The position numbers were made by a program, and so were the translations under genes. The notes under the pieces were generated by a model. That model was not told where the DNA came from and did no database searches. It saw nothing but the letters and a program-made list of their open reading frames with translations. A stretch of DNA of 48,283 nt, taken from Pseudomonadota bacterium. Lineage in GTDB: Bacteria > Pseudomonadota > Alphaproteobacteria > Micropepsales > Micropepsaceae. Below, piece after piece: positions 40,581-48,283 of this stretch (position 1 is the first letter of the stretch; the number at the start of each line of letters is the position of its first letter). The stretch covers positions 1 to 48,283 of the forward strand of contig JAFEEQ010000034.1 in assembly GCA_018241025.1 (NCBI GenBank), read 5' to 3'.

Positions 40581-43148
40581 TTAGAGCCTCGGATCCACCG
40601 GCTCGCTTTCTAGCGCCAGCACGGCGAACACACATTCGTGGACCCGGCGCAGGGGTTCGCGCGCCACGAAACGACGTAAGGCTTCATGTCCCAGCGCGAA
40701 TTCACGCAAGGCGAGATTGCGTTTGCCGCCAAGGCCGCGTTGCCGCAAACGCGAGATGTTTTCGGGTGCGTCGTACTCGGGCCCGTAGATGATACGCAGA
40801 TACTCAGGCCCGCGCACTTTCAGCGCGGGCTGAATAACACCCTTGGCCCCCTTGGCGATGAAGTCCTTCGGCTTGACAACCATGCCTTCGCCGCCGGACG
40901 CAACAACATCTTCCCACCACCGCACCGCGCCGGAGATATCGCCACCGAGGTCGAGGCCTTGCCACCGCGTCGAAGCAATGATCGGGTCGCCTGTCAGGCG
41001 TTCGGCGACCGCCATATGCCAGGCATGGTCGCGGTCGAACCAGACATGGCCTTCGCTCGCAAGGACATGAAACGGCGCGACCTTCAGGTCATCGAGCGCT
41101 GACACGGGCCAGACATAGGGTTCCCAGGCGCGCGCATAAGCCTCGGCCCGAACCTTGCGCTGTGCGATCCGTCCGGCAAGGTCGGCGGCGGCTATGCCGC
41201 GTTCGCTGGCGCGCGTCAGGGCGGCATGCGCCGCGGCGAGCCCGGCGCGCGATGCTGCTGCGACCGGCGCATATTGCGCATCGATGAGCGCGCCGGCCTT
41301 CGCCGACCACGGCATGATCTCGGCGTCCAGGAGCAACCAGTCCGTTTCCAGTTCTTCCCAAAGCTTTGCCCGCTCCGCCGCGCCGCGCAGCCGCGCAAGC
41401 ACTGCCTCTGTTGTTATGCGATCGGAGAAGAAGGCGCGTCCCGTACGTGTCCAGATCGCTCCGGTTTCGTCACCGGTGGTTCCGAATCGTGCGCGCGCCG
41501 TCGTGGCACTGCGGCATAACGCGATGACGGCGCGCGATCCCATGTGCTTTTCCTCGCACACCACCTCGCCCGCGCCGTGCTCGCGGAAGAAGGCGAAAGC
41601 CTCCTCCGGCCGCTCCAGAAAGCCGTCCAGTTTGCTGGTTTCGCAGGGCGACATCGTTGGAGGCAGATAGATCAGCCATTGCGGCGCGATCGCAAAGCGA
41701 CTCATCACTTCGAGGGCCGCCGCTGCGTTTTCCTCGGCGACGACGATGCGTCCGCGCAGCGTGGTGTCGATCCAGCGCCGGCCGCTGACATCTTCCATGT
41801 CCAGGACATCGTCGGCTTCGGCCTGCGCGCTTCGTTCCTCGGCGGCCGGAAGGATGGGCCTGCGCGGCTCATAGTGTTCCTTCGCTGCCGGTACGCTTAC
41901 GAGCTCTCGCTCGGGCCAGCGCAGCGCCGTCAGCTTGCCGCCATAAACGCAGCCGGTGTCGATGCAGATCGTGTTGTTCACCCATTGCGCTTCGGCCATC
42001 GCGGTATGGCCGTAGACGACCGCCGTCTTGCCGCGATATTCCGCCGCCCAGTCGCGCCGCACCGGCAGACCGAACTCGTCCATCTCGCCGGTGGTGTCGC
42101 CGAAAAGAGCGAATTCGCGCACCGCACCCGAGCCGCGCCCGATCATCTCTTCCTTCAGGCCGGCATGCGCGACGGCAAGGCGCCCGCCGTCCAACCAATA
42201 GTGGCTGCGCAGCGAATCCAGAAATTTCCGTGCATCGGAGCGGAATGACTTGTCTTCGCCGGCAAGCTGCTCGATCGATTGCTGCAAGCCGTGCCCGATC
42301 TGAACGTCACGCCCGGACAGCCACCGCATCAGCTTGCGGTCGTGGTTGCCCATCACGGCATAGGCGCTGCCATCCGCCACCATCCGCATCGCGATGCGCA
42401 ACACGTCCGGTGTCCGCGGCCCGCGGTCGACCAGATCGCCGACGAAGACCGCCTTGCGTCCCTCAGGTGCCGTGACGGCGGGCTGGCGCACGCCGTCCTC
42501 GTCACGCCACGAGACGCCGTAACCGAGCGCCGCCAGCAACGCCTCGAGTTCGTCGCCACACCCATGGACATCGCCGATGATGTCGAAACCCGAGCTGTCA
42601 CGGCGCAGGTCCGTCCACAATGGCTCGCGCCGGACCGTTGCCGCCTCGATACCTTCTGGCGTGCGCAGTTCCCAGACCTGGCGAAAGCCTTCGCGTTCGA
42701 GACCGCGCAAACCCCGTCGAACCTCGGTTGCCATGCGCTGTACCACGCCGCCGCCGAATTGGCGGTCTGGCCGCGTCGCGTTGCGCGCAATGCAGACGTC
42801 GACACCCGGCTCGAGCACGATGGCGACCGGCACGGCGTGCCAGCGCCGCGCCAGATCGATCCAGCCTTTGCGGTCGGCGGCGCGGACATTGGTCGCGTCG
42901 ATCACGGCCAGCTTGCGGTGCTTGAGCCGCTTGTCCGCGACGGCGCGGACGAGGTCGAATGCATCGGCGCTCACCTCCTGGTCGTTTTCGTCGTCCGAAA
43001 CCAGCCCGCGCGCCTTGTCGGAGGACACGATCTCCGTCGGCAGGAAGTGCCTTGCGGCGAATGTACTCTTGCCTGACCCGCTGGCGCCGATCAGAACCAC
43101 GAGCGCGAAATCCGGGATGGAAATGTCGGTCTTGTCCTGCCGGCTCAT
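40581..43148 (-). CDS. pnkp: Polynucleotide kinase-phosphatase-ligase (bacterial Pnkp)
   Basis: The 855-aa protein has the three Pnkp modules: a 5'-kinase with P-loop GASGSGKST (residues 21-29); a metallophosphoesterase with GDVHG (192-196), GDLVDRG (237-243), GNHD (267-270) and late VAHAG and VYGHTA His motifs; and a nucleotidyltransferase-type ligase with the lysine motif EEKHMGSRAV (532-541, Lys534). Pnkp heals broken RNA ends and, with Hen1, seals them. The start is the ATG at 43148, which overlaps the stop of hen1 (ATGA); 44 more codons are open upstream but run into hen1. It converges on the transducer gene across 49 bp. All key motifs are intact, so the enzyme should be active. Targets are probably tRNAs cut by ribotoxins (family knowledge). 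Confidence 0.95.
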   Translation of the reverse strand: MSRQDKTDISIPDFALVVLIGASGSGKSTFAARHFLPTEIVSSDKARGLVSDDENDQEVSADAFDLVRAVADKRLKHRKLAVIDATNVRAADRKGWIDLARRWHAVPVAIVLEPGVDVCIARNATRPDRQFGGGVVQRMATEVRRGLRGLEREGFRQVWELRTPEGIEAATVRREPLWTDLRRDSSGFDIIGDVHGCGDELEALLAALGYGVSWRDEDGVRQPAVTAPEGRKAVFVGDLVDRGPRTPDVLRIAMRMVADGSAYAVMGNHDRKLMRWLSGRDVQIGHGLQQSIEQLAGEDKSFRSDARKFLDSLRSHYWLDGGRLAVAHAGLKEEMIGRGSGAVREFALFGDTTGEMDEFGLPVRRDWAAEYRGKTAVVYGHTAMAEAQWVNNTICIDTGCVYGGKLTALRWPERELVSVPAAKEHYEPRRPILPAAEERSAQAEADDVLDMEDVSGRRWIDTTLRGRIVVAEENAAAALEVMSRFAIAPQWLIYLPPTMSPCETSKLDGFLERPEEAFAFFREHGAGEVVCEEKHMGSRAVIALCRSATTARARFGTTGDETGAIWTRTGRAFFSDRITTEAVLARLRGAAERAKLWEELETDWLLLDAEIMPWSAKAGALIDAQYAPVAAASRAGLAAAHAALTRASERGIAAADLAGRIAQRKVRAEAYARAWEPYVWPVSALDDLKVAPFHVLASEGHVWFDRDHAWHMAVAERLTGDPIIASTRWQGLDLGGDISGAVRWWEDVVASGGEGMVVKPKDFIAKGAKGVIQPALKVRGPEYLRIIYGPEYDAPENISRLRQRGLGGKRNLALREFALGHEALRRFVAREPLRRVHECVFAVLALESEPVDPRL

Positions 43149-44509
43149 CGTGCGAACACCGCCATCTGCGTCGGGGCGCCATGAACCTCGTCCACCGTCC
43201 CGATGTCGCGCAGTTCGGCACGATAACCATAGACGTCTTCGATGCCGCGGGCCCAGGCGCGGAACTGGTCGCGCGTCCACTCGAAGCGGTGATCCGGATG
43301 GCGCAGAGCGCCCGGCGCCATGTTCGGAAACAACACATTGTATTCGGCATTGGGCGTCGTGACGATGACATATTGCGGGCGCATCGCGCCGAAGAGAATC
43401 TGCGCTAGCGCCGGCAGACGCTCCGGGTCGAGATGCTCGATCACCTCCACGAGTGCTGCTGCGTCCGTACCGGCAAGGCGTTTGTCGCGGTAGGTTAGGG
43501 CGCCGTGCATCAGGGTGACGCGCTCCAGATCGATTGCGTTCTCCAGTTTCAGCATGCGCTTGGCCCGCTCCAGCGCAATCACGGACGCATCGACGCCGAC
43601 GATACGTGCCGCCCAGCGCTCCCGTTTCAGCCGCGCGAGCAGCTTGCCCTCGCCGCAGCCGAGATCGGCGATCGACTTGGCGCCGGTCTCCTTCAGCGCC
43701 GCCACCACGGCGTCCAGCCGGGCATCGTTCAGCCGGATGGGCTTTTCCAGCGTCTCTTCCGCGGTATCGCGCGATTGCGGTGCGTCTTCTTCGTCCTGCG
43801 TCTCGGGCGCCAGCCGCGCCAGCGCCAGATGCGTCAGGCTCCGGCGGTGCAGAAGGTAGCGCGTGACGATCAGTTCACGCGCCGGATGATCCTGCAGCCA
43901 GCCTTCGCCGCGCGCGAGCAGCTTGGCGACTTCATCCTCGCCGACCCAATAATGCTTGTCGTCGTCCAGCACCGGCACGAGGACGTAGATCTGGTTGAGC
44001 AGCGCACCCAGCGTCGCGGTGCCGCGCAGATGCAGCGTTACATAGCGTGCGCCACCCGGCCCTTCGACGGGAACGATTTCGACCTGCCAGCCGAGCGGTT
44101 CGAACAGCGCCCGAACCATCTCGGCTCCGTCGCGCGCCGGCAGCGGCGTCACCGTCGCCTCGAGCGGGATCGCCTGGATGGCCAGTTCGGGCCGCTCTTT
44201 CGATGTGCCACCCATCGCCGTACGAAGCGTGCGTGCTATCGCGACGGAAAGGAACGACGATGCCGCGTAAGGCCGGTCGTTGACGTAATGGTCCAGCAGC
44301 CCATCTGCCCGGCCGCGCCCGCGCACCAGCCCGACCGGATCGACATCCAGGATCAGCGCTGCCTCGCATCGCGCTTCGCTCGCCTCCGGATACACGATAT
44401 GGGCCGTTCCGAATCCGAGATCGGACTCGTGCACGCGCTCAGGATGCTTGTGCAGCAGAAATCCGAGATCGGTGGCCGGTCGGTGGGTGGTGGCGATCGA
44501 AAGAAACAT
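43145..44509 (-). CDS. hen1: 3'-terminal RNA ribose 2'-O-methyltransferase Hen1
   Basis: The 454-aa protein has the bacterial Hen1 N-terminal domain (MFLSIATTHRPATDLGFLLH) which activates the Pnkp ligase. The C-terminal methyltransferase has an AdoMet motif ADLGCGEGKLL (residues 281-291) and the metal-binding ExxEH motif VEVIEHL (E355, E358, H359), with later His ligands in LRHPDHRFEW (404, 407). It methylates the 2'-OH at the 3' end of damaged RNA before ligation, protecting the joint from a repeat cut. It overlaps pnkp by 4 bases, so the two are made together, as expected of subunits of one complex. About 240-250 is a charged linker (ETQDEEDAPQ). The promoter would lie in the 31-bp gap after the upstream gene, or the pair may be read from the saccharopine-like gene's transcript. 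Confidence 0.95.
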   Translation of the reverse strand: MFLSIATTHRPATDLGFLLHKHPERVHESDLGFGTAHIVYPEASEARCEAALILDVDPVGLVRGRGRADGLLDHYVNDRPYAASSFLSVAIARTLRTAMGGTSKERPELAIQAIPLEATVTPLPARDGAEMVRALFEPLGWQVEIVPVEGPGGARYVTLHLRGTATLGALLNQIYVLVPVLDDDKHYWVGEDEVAKLLARGEGWLQDHPARELIVTRYLLHRRSLTHLALARLAPETQDEEDAPQSRDTAEETLEKPIRLNDARLDAVVAALKETGAKSIADLGCGEGKLLARLKRERWAARIVGVDASVIALERAKRMLKLENAIDLERVTLMHGALTYRDKRLAGTDAAALVEVIEHLDPERLPALAQILFGAMRPQYVIVTTPNAEYNVLFPNMAPGALRHPDHRFEWTRDQFRAWARGIEDVYGYRAELRDIGTVDEVHGAPTQMAVFAR

Positions 44510-44540
44510 GCCGAGGGTTGTACAGCCCTGGCGCGGTCCT

Positions 44541-45704
44541 TCAACCCTCCACCGCGAATGTCAGCCCCGCCTTCTTCGGCAGGCGTTCCAGCAGCACCGG
44601 GGCCATCGCCGCTGCCGGGCTCCAGCAGCCGCCGGGCGTCGTCGTCCGCGGCACGCCGGTCAGCGCCAGCCCCGCCTCGGCCAGGATCTTCGAGGTCGAG
44701 CCGTAGCCCGGATCGCGATCGCCCTTCACCACGGCGCGCAGGCTCCGCCCGTCGCCCATCTCCGCAACGAAGACGAGATCGTACCAGCCGGTCTCGCGCT
44801 CTTCTTTCGTCGGTCCCTCGCCTGGCTTCGGCATGTTGCTCAGACTGAATCCGGTGAAGCCGCCCGCGCCGGCTTTCGGCGGTCCGTCGAGCATCTGCAT
44901 CTCGTCGTATTGGAAATCCTTGCCCCAGGGCTGTCCGAGCAGGAAGTTCGTGCGATGCACCGCCTTGGTGTTGATCCCCGCCATCATGAACGGTCCGACC
45001 CAGCTGCCCACCGCCTTGTCCTCATAGGGCGTGTTGCCGTCCGGCTGCTCCGGTCCCTTGAAGCCCGGCGTCAGCGCGAAGGGATCGGCCAGCGTCGCGC
45101 CGATGCTCGGATCCTTCGCCGCCGCTGCCATCGTCGCCTGTCCGCTTGCCAGCGTACCGCCCGAAAGTCCGCCCTTCATCCCGCGCACGCGGCCGCGCAC
45201 CCGCGGGGCATAGCTGCCGAAGCGCTTCTTCGCTTCTTCTTCCGCGTACCAGACGCCCATGTCGAACGGGATCGAGTCGAAGCCGCAGGAGAAGACGAGC
45301 CGCGCGCCGCTCTTCTTCGCCGCCGCCTCATGCGCCGCGATCATCTGCGCGATCCAGTGCGACTCGCCGGTAAGATCGACATAGTCCGTGCCGGCCGCGG
45401 CACAGGCGGCGACGAGATTGTTGCCGTAAAGCTGATAAGGGCCGGCGGTGGAGATGATCACCTTCGCCCGCTCCGCCATCGCCTTCAGCGAGGCGGGATC
45501 GTCCGAGTCGGCGACGATGAACGGTGTCGTCTCCGGCGCGCCGATCTCCTTCGCCACGCTGGCGAGCTTGTCCTTGCTCCGCCCGGCCATCGCCCATTTG
45601 ACCGTGCCGTCGACGCCATAGGTTTTGAGCAGATGCTCCGCCACCAGCCGCCCGGTATAACCAGTCGCGCCAAACACCACCGCGTCGAATTCGTTCCCGC
45701 TCAT
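44541..45704 (-). CDS. Saccharopine dehydrogenase-like reductase
   Basis: The 387-aa protein has an N-terminal Rossmann motif GATGYTG (residues 12-18). Further segments are IISTAGPYQLYG and YVDLTGESHWI, both typical of the saccharopine dehydrogenase NADP-binding family, including trans-acting enoyl reductases. Despite the family name, lysine metabolism is unlikely; lipid or polyketide-type reduction is more common among such proteins. The start at 45704 is the ATG that begins the conserved domain; the open frame extends 42 codons upstream into the non-coding hairpin region and is rejected. It lies 31 bp before hen1 on the same strand, so one transcript may cover all three, though no functional link is apparent. 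Confidence 0.87.
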   Translation of the reverse strand: MSGNEFDAVVFGATGYTGRLVAEHLLKTYGVDGTVKWAMAGRSKDKLASVAKEIGAPETTPFIVADSDDPASLKAMAERAKVIISTAGPYQLYGNNLVAACAAAGTDYVDLTGESHWIAQMIAAHEAAAKKSGARLVFSCGFDSIPFDMGVWYAEEEAKKRFGSYAPRVRGRVRGMKGGLSGGTLASGQATMAAAAKDPSIGATLADPFALTPGFKGPEQPDGNTPYEDKAVGSWVGPFMMAGINTKAVHRTNFLLGQPWGKDFQYDEMQMLDGPPKAGAGGFTGFSLSNMPKPGEGPTKEERETGWYDLVFVAEMGDGRSLRAVVKGDRDPGYGSTSKILAEAGLALTGVPRTTTPGGCWSPAAAMAPVLLERLPKKAGLTFAVEG

Positions 45705-46112
45705 CGCGTTTTTCTCCCCGTGCCTTGCGCAGTCTAGGCAAAGAAGCGGCGGGATCAATTTCCGAAACCCAGCGTTTCCTTCCCGCCTCTTTCGAGAGGC
45801 GCGCATGGACCTATCTCCATGTACGGACACGGACGGTCGTCAGCGGCCGTCCCCAGTTGGGCCGGAGACGTTGCGGTTCCCCCCTCCCCGCAACCTCCGG
45901 CCCAATGCTTTCTAAGCGGCGGGCGGCCGCCCGCATGCGGCCTGCGAAAAAGGGTTGGCGTGGCGGCTTTTCGCAGGCCGCCAACAAAAGAGCCCGCCAT
46001 AGAAATGCCTCACCTCGGTAAGGATTTGCTCACAACGCAACACAGTCCCGCCGAGTTCGTTCTTGAATATGAGACGGTCAGACACGATCTGCCTGTTCCA
46101 GGAGAAAGACCC
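45705..46112. other. Non-coding stretch of 408 bp with multiple hairpins
   Basis: No convincing gene is present. In order I see GGCGGGA/TCCCGCC (45749-45786, long loop), CATGGA/TCCATG (near 45804-45821), GGACGG/CCGTCC (near 45830-45852) and the three strong hairpins described under 45857-45981. It separates the leftward reductase gene from the rightward small membrane protein gene and must hold both promoters. A non-coding RNA gene is possible. Confidence 0.5.
45857..45981. ncRNA. Candidate structured RNA or element with three hairpins
   Basis: Hairpin 1 (45857-45905): TTGGGCCGGAG pairs with CTCCGGCCCAA and, after a 2-nt bulge, GTTGCGG with CCGCAAC, around the loop TTCCCCCCTCC. Hairpin 2 (45919-45934): the 16-bp perfect palindrome GCGGGCGGCCGCCCGC. 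Hairpin 3 (45937-45981): GCGGCCTGCGAAAA pairs perfectly with TTTTCGCAGGCCGC around 17 nt. A C-rich loop with CCUCC is a feature of some alphaproteobacterial small RNAs that pair with ribosome-binding sites. I cannot match a named family, the strand is uncertain, and no T-tract terminator follows. Confidence 0.4.
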
Positions 46113-46415
46113 GTGCACACGTTGTTGGCGCAGACCTATCTGGAGATCTCGGCGGTATTCGCGGCGGCCGGCGGCCTGTTGCTGGTCGCGCCGCGTTTCG
46201 GCGGCCCGCAGGGCTTTCAGCGGGTGACCGGCTCGGTCCTCCTCGTCGCCGCCGCGCTCATGCTGGTGCCGATGCTGCGTCTGGCCGGTGTCGGCCTTGC
46301 CGCCTTCGTGCTCTTCCTTGCCGCGACCACACTCATCTCGCGCCGCCGCTACATGGCGGCCGCGCCCGTCGTCGCGATCCTATTTGCGCTGATCCCGGTG
46401 ACGCTTTCGCCCTGA
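46113..46415 (+). CDS. Small integral membrane protein, unknown function
   Basis: The 100-aa protein starts at a GTG (46113) preceded by AGGAGA at 46100-46105. It has three or four hydrophobic segments (LEISAVFAAAGGLLLVA, VTGSVLLVAAALMLVPML, LAAFVLFLAATTLIS and a C-terminal VVAILFALIPVTL) with a short RRR turn, so it should span the inner membrane. I do not recognise the family; the size and topology resemble DoxX-like or other small helical bundles. An open frame runs far upstream through the hairpin region but shows no protein character. Its last 36 bases overlap the 3' end of the convergent LysR gene. Confidence 0.65.
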   Translation: MHTLLAQTYLEISAVFAAAGGLLLVAPRFGGPQGFQRVTGSVLLVAAALMLVPMLRLAGVGLAAFVLFLAATTLISRRRYMAAAPVVAILFALIPVTLSP

Positions 46416-47312
46416 GCGCGCCAGCGCCTCGGCCAGGAATTCGCCTAGCACTTCGACGCGCGTCGGCTTCGGTCCACCCGGCGGCGTCACCCAGTGCAGC
46501 GCGCTCGCCGGCAGCGACCAGTCGGGCAGCGCGCGTTCGAGCTTTCCGGTCTCCAGGCATTCGCGCACGATGAAGTCCGGCAGCACGCCGAGCCCAAGCC
46601 CCGCCTTCAACGCCGGCAGCATCGCATCGCCATTGTTGACCCGCAGCGGCCCGCCCTTCGGATGCACCGTTGCCGTATCGCCGGCCTTGTTCACGAAGTG
46701 CCAGGTGTCCGGCGTCGTCAGATAGGCATAGCCGAGACAGGCATGGTCGGAGAGCGCCATCGGATGCTTCGGCCGGCCATGCGCTTTCAGATAGGCCGGA
46801 GATGCCACCAGATAACGCTCCACCGAACACAGCCGCCGCGCGATCAGCGATGAATCGGGCAGCGAGGCGATCCGCAGCACCGCGTCGAAGCCTTCGCCGA
46901 TCACATCGACCATCGCATCGCTCAGATGCAGGTCGACCTGCACTTCGGGATATTTCGCGAAGAAGGCCGGCAGCTCCGGCGCCACCGCCAGAAGCCCGAA
47001 CGACATCGGCGCCGCCAGCCGCACCAGCCCGCGCGGATTGATCGATTGCGCGAGAGTCTCGTTCTCCGCTGCTTCGGCCTCCTGCAGGATGGCGCTCGCC
47101 CGGGCCGAGAGATGCCGTCCCGCATCGGTCAGCGCGAGGCGGCGCGAGGTCCGGTTGATCAGCCGGGCGCCCAGCCGCGTCTCCAGCCGGCTTACAGCCT
47201 TCGATACCGTTGCCTTGGACAACGCCAGCTCGCGCGCCGCGCCGGCAAAGCTGCGGGTCTCGACCACTTTGGCGAAGACCGCGAGGCCTTCGAAATCGGG
47301 AAGCTTGGCCAT
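46380..47312 (-). CDS. LysR family transcriptional regulator (2)
   Basis: The 310-aa protein begins MAKLPDFEGLAVFAKVVETR and carries a helix-turn-helix (AARELALSKATVSKAVSRLE, about residues 25-44), then the usual effector domain with a SFGLLAVAPELPAFFAKYPE segment. It belongs to the CrgA/YhcS-like LysR subgroup by its start. It diverges from a pirin gene across 142 bp, a common arrangement in which the LysR protein controls the pirin. Its 3' end overlaps the small membrane protein gene by 36 bases on the other strand. Confidence 0.93.
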   Translation of the reverse strand: MAKLPDFEGLAVFAKVVETRSFAGAARELALSKATVSKAVSRLETRLGARLINRTSRRLALTDAGRHLSARASAILQEAEAAENETLAQSINPRGLVRLAAPMSFGLLAVAPELPAFFAKYPEVQVDLHLSDAMVDVIGEGFDAVLRIASLPDSSLIARRLCSVERYLVASPAYLKAHGRPKHPMALSDHACLGYAYLTTPDTWHFVNKAGDTATVHPKGGPLRVNNGDAMLPALKAGLGLGVLPDFIVRECLETGKLERALPDWSLPASALHWVTPPGGPKPTRVEVLGEFLAEALARSGRKRHRDQRK

Positions 47313-47400
47313 ATCCTGTCCGGAAACGATGGATTTCTAAGGTTTCTATTTTTAACCCAATCTGGCCGCGCTATCTAGACATCCGGAAACACAAGCAACG

Positions 47401-47443
47401 CGTCATCCTGAGGCGCCCGCCGGAAGCGGGCCTCGAAGGGCGC
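47401..47443. repeat. REP-like imperfect palindrome
   Basis: The segment starts CGTCATCCTGAGGCGCCCGC and ends GCGGGCCTCGAAGGGCG, with CGAGGC/GCCTCG-like arms around GGAA. This pattern (CATCCTGAGG ... CCTCGAAGG) is a dispersed repeat I recall from several alphaproteobacterial genomes. It sits directly before the pirin start codon, so its right end overlaps the pirin leader, where GAGGAGA serves as ribosome-binding site. Confidence 0.6.
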
Positions 47444-47454
47444 GAGGAGAGCAT

Positions 47455-48153
47455 ATGATCGAGAAACGTCCCTTTGCCGGTCTCGGCGGCGCCGACCATG
47501 GCTGGCTGAAGGCCCGCCATCACTTCTCCTTCGCCGAGTATTACGACCCGGCCAAGATGAACTGGGGCGCGCTGCGCGTCTGGAACGACGACGAGATCGC
47601 GCCCAACACCGGCTTCCCGCCCCATCCGCACAGCGACATGGAAATCGTGACCTATGTCCGCAAGGGCGCGATCACGCACAAGGACAGCCTCGGCAACCAG
47701 GGCCGCACCGAAGCGGGCGACGTCCAGGTGATGAGCGCGGGCTCCGGCATCCGCCATGCCGAATACAATCTCGAGCCCGAGACGACGACACTGTTCCAGA
47801 TCTGGATCCAGCCGCGCAGCAAGGGCGGCGCGCCGAGTTGGGGTGCCAAGCCCTTCCCGAAGGGCGAACGCGCCGGCAAGTTCGTCACGCTCGCGAGCGG
47901 CTTCGACAACGACAATGACGCGCTGCCGATCCGCGCCGATGCCCGCGTTCTGGGCGCGACGCTGAACAAGGGCGATACCACGGTCTACACGCTTGGCGCC
48001 GGACGTCACGCCTATCTCGTCGCTGCCACCGGCAAGGTCGCGGTGAACGGCATAAAGCTCGACGCTCGCGACGGCGCCGCGATCAAGGATGTGCAGAGCG
48101 TCACCGTCGAGGCCCTCGAAGATGCGGAACTCGTGCTGGTGGATGCCGCGTAA
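47455..48153 (+). CDS. Pirin family protein
   Basis: The 232-aa protein is a bicupin of normal bacterial pirin length (YhhW-like). The N-terminal cupin holds the iron ligands: HPHSDMEIVTYV gives H57 and H59, and SGIRHAEYN gives H101 and E103. Bacterial pirins have been reported as quercetin dioxygenase-like enzymes or redox-responsive regulators; which applies here cannot be said. The ATG is preceded by GAGGAGA within the end of the REP-like element. The gene is divergent from LysR (2). A small TCCCC-CTTGT-GGGGA hairpin (48164-48178) follows the stop codon and may end the transcript. Confidence 0.93.
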   Translation: MIEKRPFAGLGGADHGWLKARHHFSFAEYYDPAKMNWGALRVWNDDEIAPNTGFPPHPHSDMEIVTYVRKGAITHKDSLGNQGRTEAGDVQVMSAGSGIRHAEYNLEPETTTLFQIWIQPRSKGGAPSWGAKPFPKGERAGKFVTLASGFDNDNDALPIRADARVLGATLNKGDTTVYTLGAGRHAYLVAATGKVAVNGIKLDARDGAAIKDVQSVTVEALEDAELVLVDAA

Positions 48154-48230
48154 TTGAATCACCTCCCCCTTGTGGGGATCGTTGCAAAATTGTGGATTGG
48201 TGATTCATTTGGTGTCGGGAGGCTATCTCG

Positions 48231-48283
48231 ATGCAGCAGGTTTTTGGTGGTGGCTGGCTGTCGCCGAAGGTTGGTCAGAACGC
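48231..48283 (+). CDS. Start of a truncated reading frame at the window edge
   Basis: An ATG at 48231 preceded by CGGGAGG (48217-48223) opens a frame reading MQQVFGGGWLSPKVGQN and running off the end of the window. The sequence just before it (about 48184-48215) is more A/T-rich and T/G-biased than its surroundings. Seventeen residues are too few to assign; a transposase gene of a mobile element is possible but unsupported. Confidence 0.35.
   Translation, partial: MQQVFGGGWLSPKVGQN

Noticed and set aside
45857..45981. 6S RNA, SRP RNA or a known riboswitch
   Set aside because: I could not find the SRP GGAAG-type loop, a 6S-like closing stem with central bubble, or the conserved core of TPP, cobalamin, FMN, SAM-II or glycine riboswitches.
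45819..46112. An N-terminal extension of the small membrane protein through the hairpin region
   Set aside because: The added 98 residues are proline- and arginine-rich with no protein character, and the GTG at 46113 has a well-placed AGGAGA.
48154..48283. A confirmed insertion sequence at the right edge
   Set aside because: There is a shift in base composition and a new start codon, but no inverted repeat, target duplication or transposase motif can be seen in the short piece available.

Overview
The window is high-GC, gene-dense DNA that most resembles an alphaproteobacterium (Caulobacter, Sphingomonad or Rhizomicrobium-like). The signs are two TonB-dependent receptors with Caulobacter/Sphingomonad-type plugs, catabolic clusters beside them, RTX proteins with tandem VCBS/cadherin-like repeats, a REP-like element of the CGTCATCCTGAGG type, and codon use strongly biased to G/C at third positions. 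The genus cannot be fixed from sequence reading alone. No rRNA, tRNA, CRISPR array or complete insertion sequence is visible.

Layout. (1) 1-849: a 30-bp perfect palindrome and a small sulfotransferase-like gene. (2) 997-12811: a catabolic island arranged as three divergent promoters. It encodes a Baeyer-Villiger-type monooxygenase, two paralogous VOC proteins, a DUF3237 protein, an enoyl-CoA hydratase, a TonB receptor, an HSL-type esterase, an SDR, two paralogous TetR regulators whose 3' ends overlap, a cyclase-family metal hydrolase and a luciferase-like flavin oxidoreductase. Each divergent promoter carries the same dyad, ATAAC-N4-GTTAY, so the island looks like one regulon. Alcohol oxidation (SDR), Baeyer-Villiger oxygenation, ester hydrolysis (esterase) and CoA steps form a plausible route for a cyclic or branched ketone imported by the receptor; the substrate is unknown. 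(3) 12834-13754: an uncharacterised protein with two possible helix-turn-helix segments. (4) 14114-23104 and 28223-35806: two giant secreted RTX proteins (2996 and 2527 aa) that share a C-terminal module but carry different N-terminal cassettes (FG-GAP propellers plus 11 repeats of ~121 aa, versus beta-helix-like repeats plus 7 repeats of ~136 aa). No type I exporter genes are in the window. (5) Between them, 23221-27957: a second small catabolic divergon (LysR, FAD hydroxylase, metallo-beta-lactamase-fold lipoprotein, alpha/beta hydrolase) with a dyad in its divergent promoter.

(6) 36069-40531: a probable operon of a YfiR/DUF4154-like periplasmic protein, a TonB receptor and a methyl-accepting chemotaxis-type transducer, suggesting an envelope signalling unit. 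(7) 40581-44509: hen1-pnkp, the bacterial RNA repair pair, translationally coupled by an ATGA overlap. (8) 44541-48283: a saccharopine-dehydrogenase-like reductase, a 408-bp non-coding stretch with three strong hairpins, a small membrane protein, a LysR regulator divergent from a pirin gene, and the first codons of a truncated reading frame at the edge.

The most interesting items are the shared operator that ties the island into a regulon, the pair of giant adhesin-like proteins with a common tail, the YfiR-like/TonB/MCP unit, and the unassigned structured region near 45.86-45.98 kb. Starts were chosen by ribosome-binding sites and family alignment and often differ from the longest open frame.
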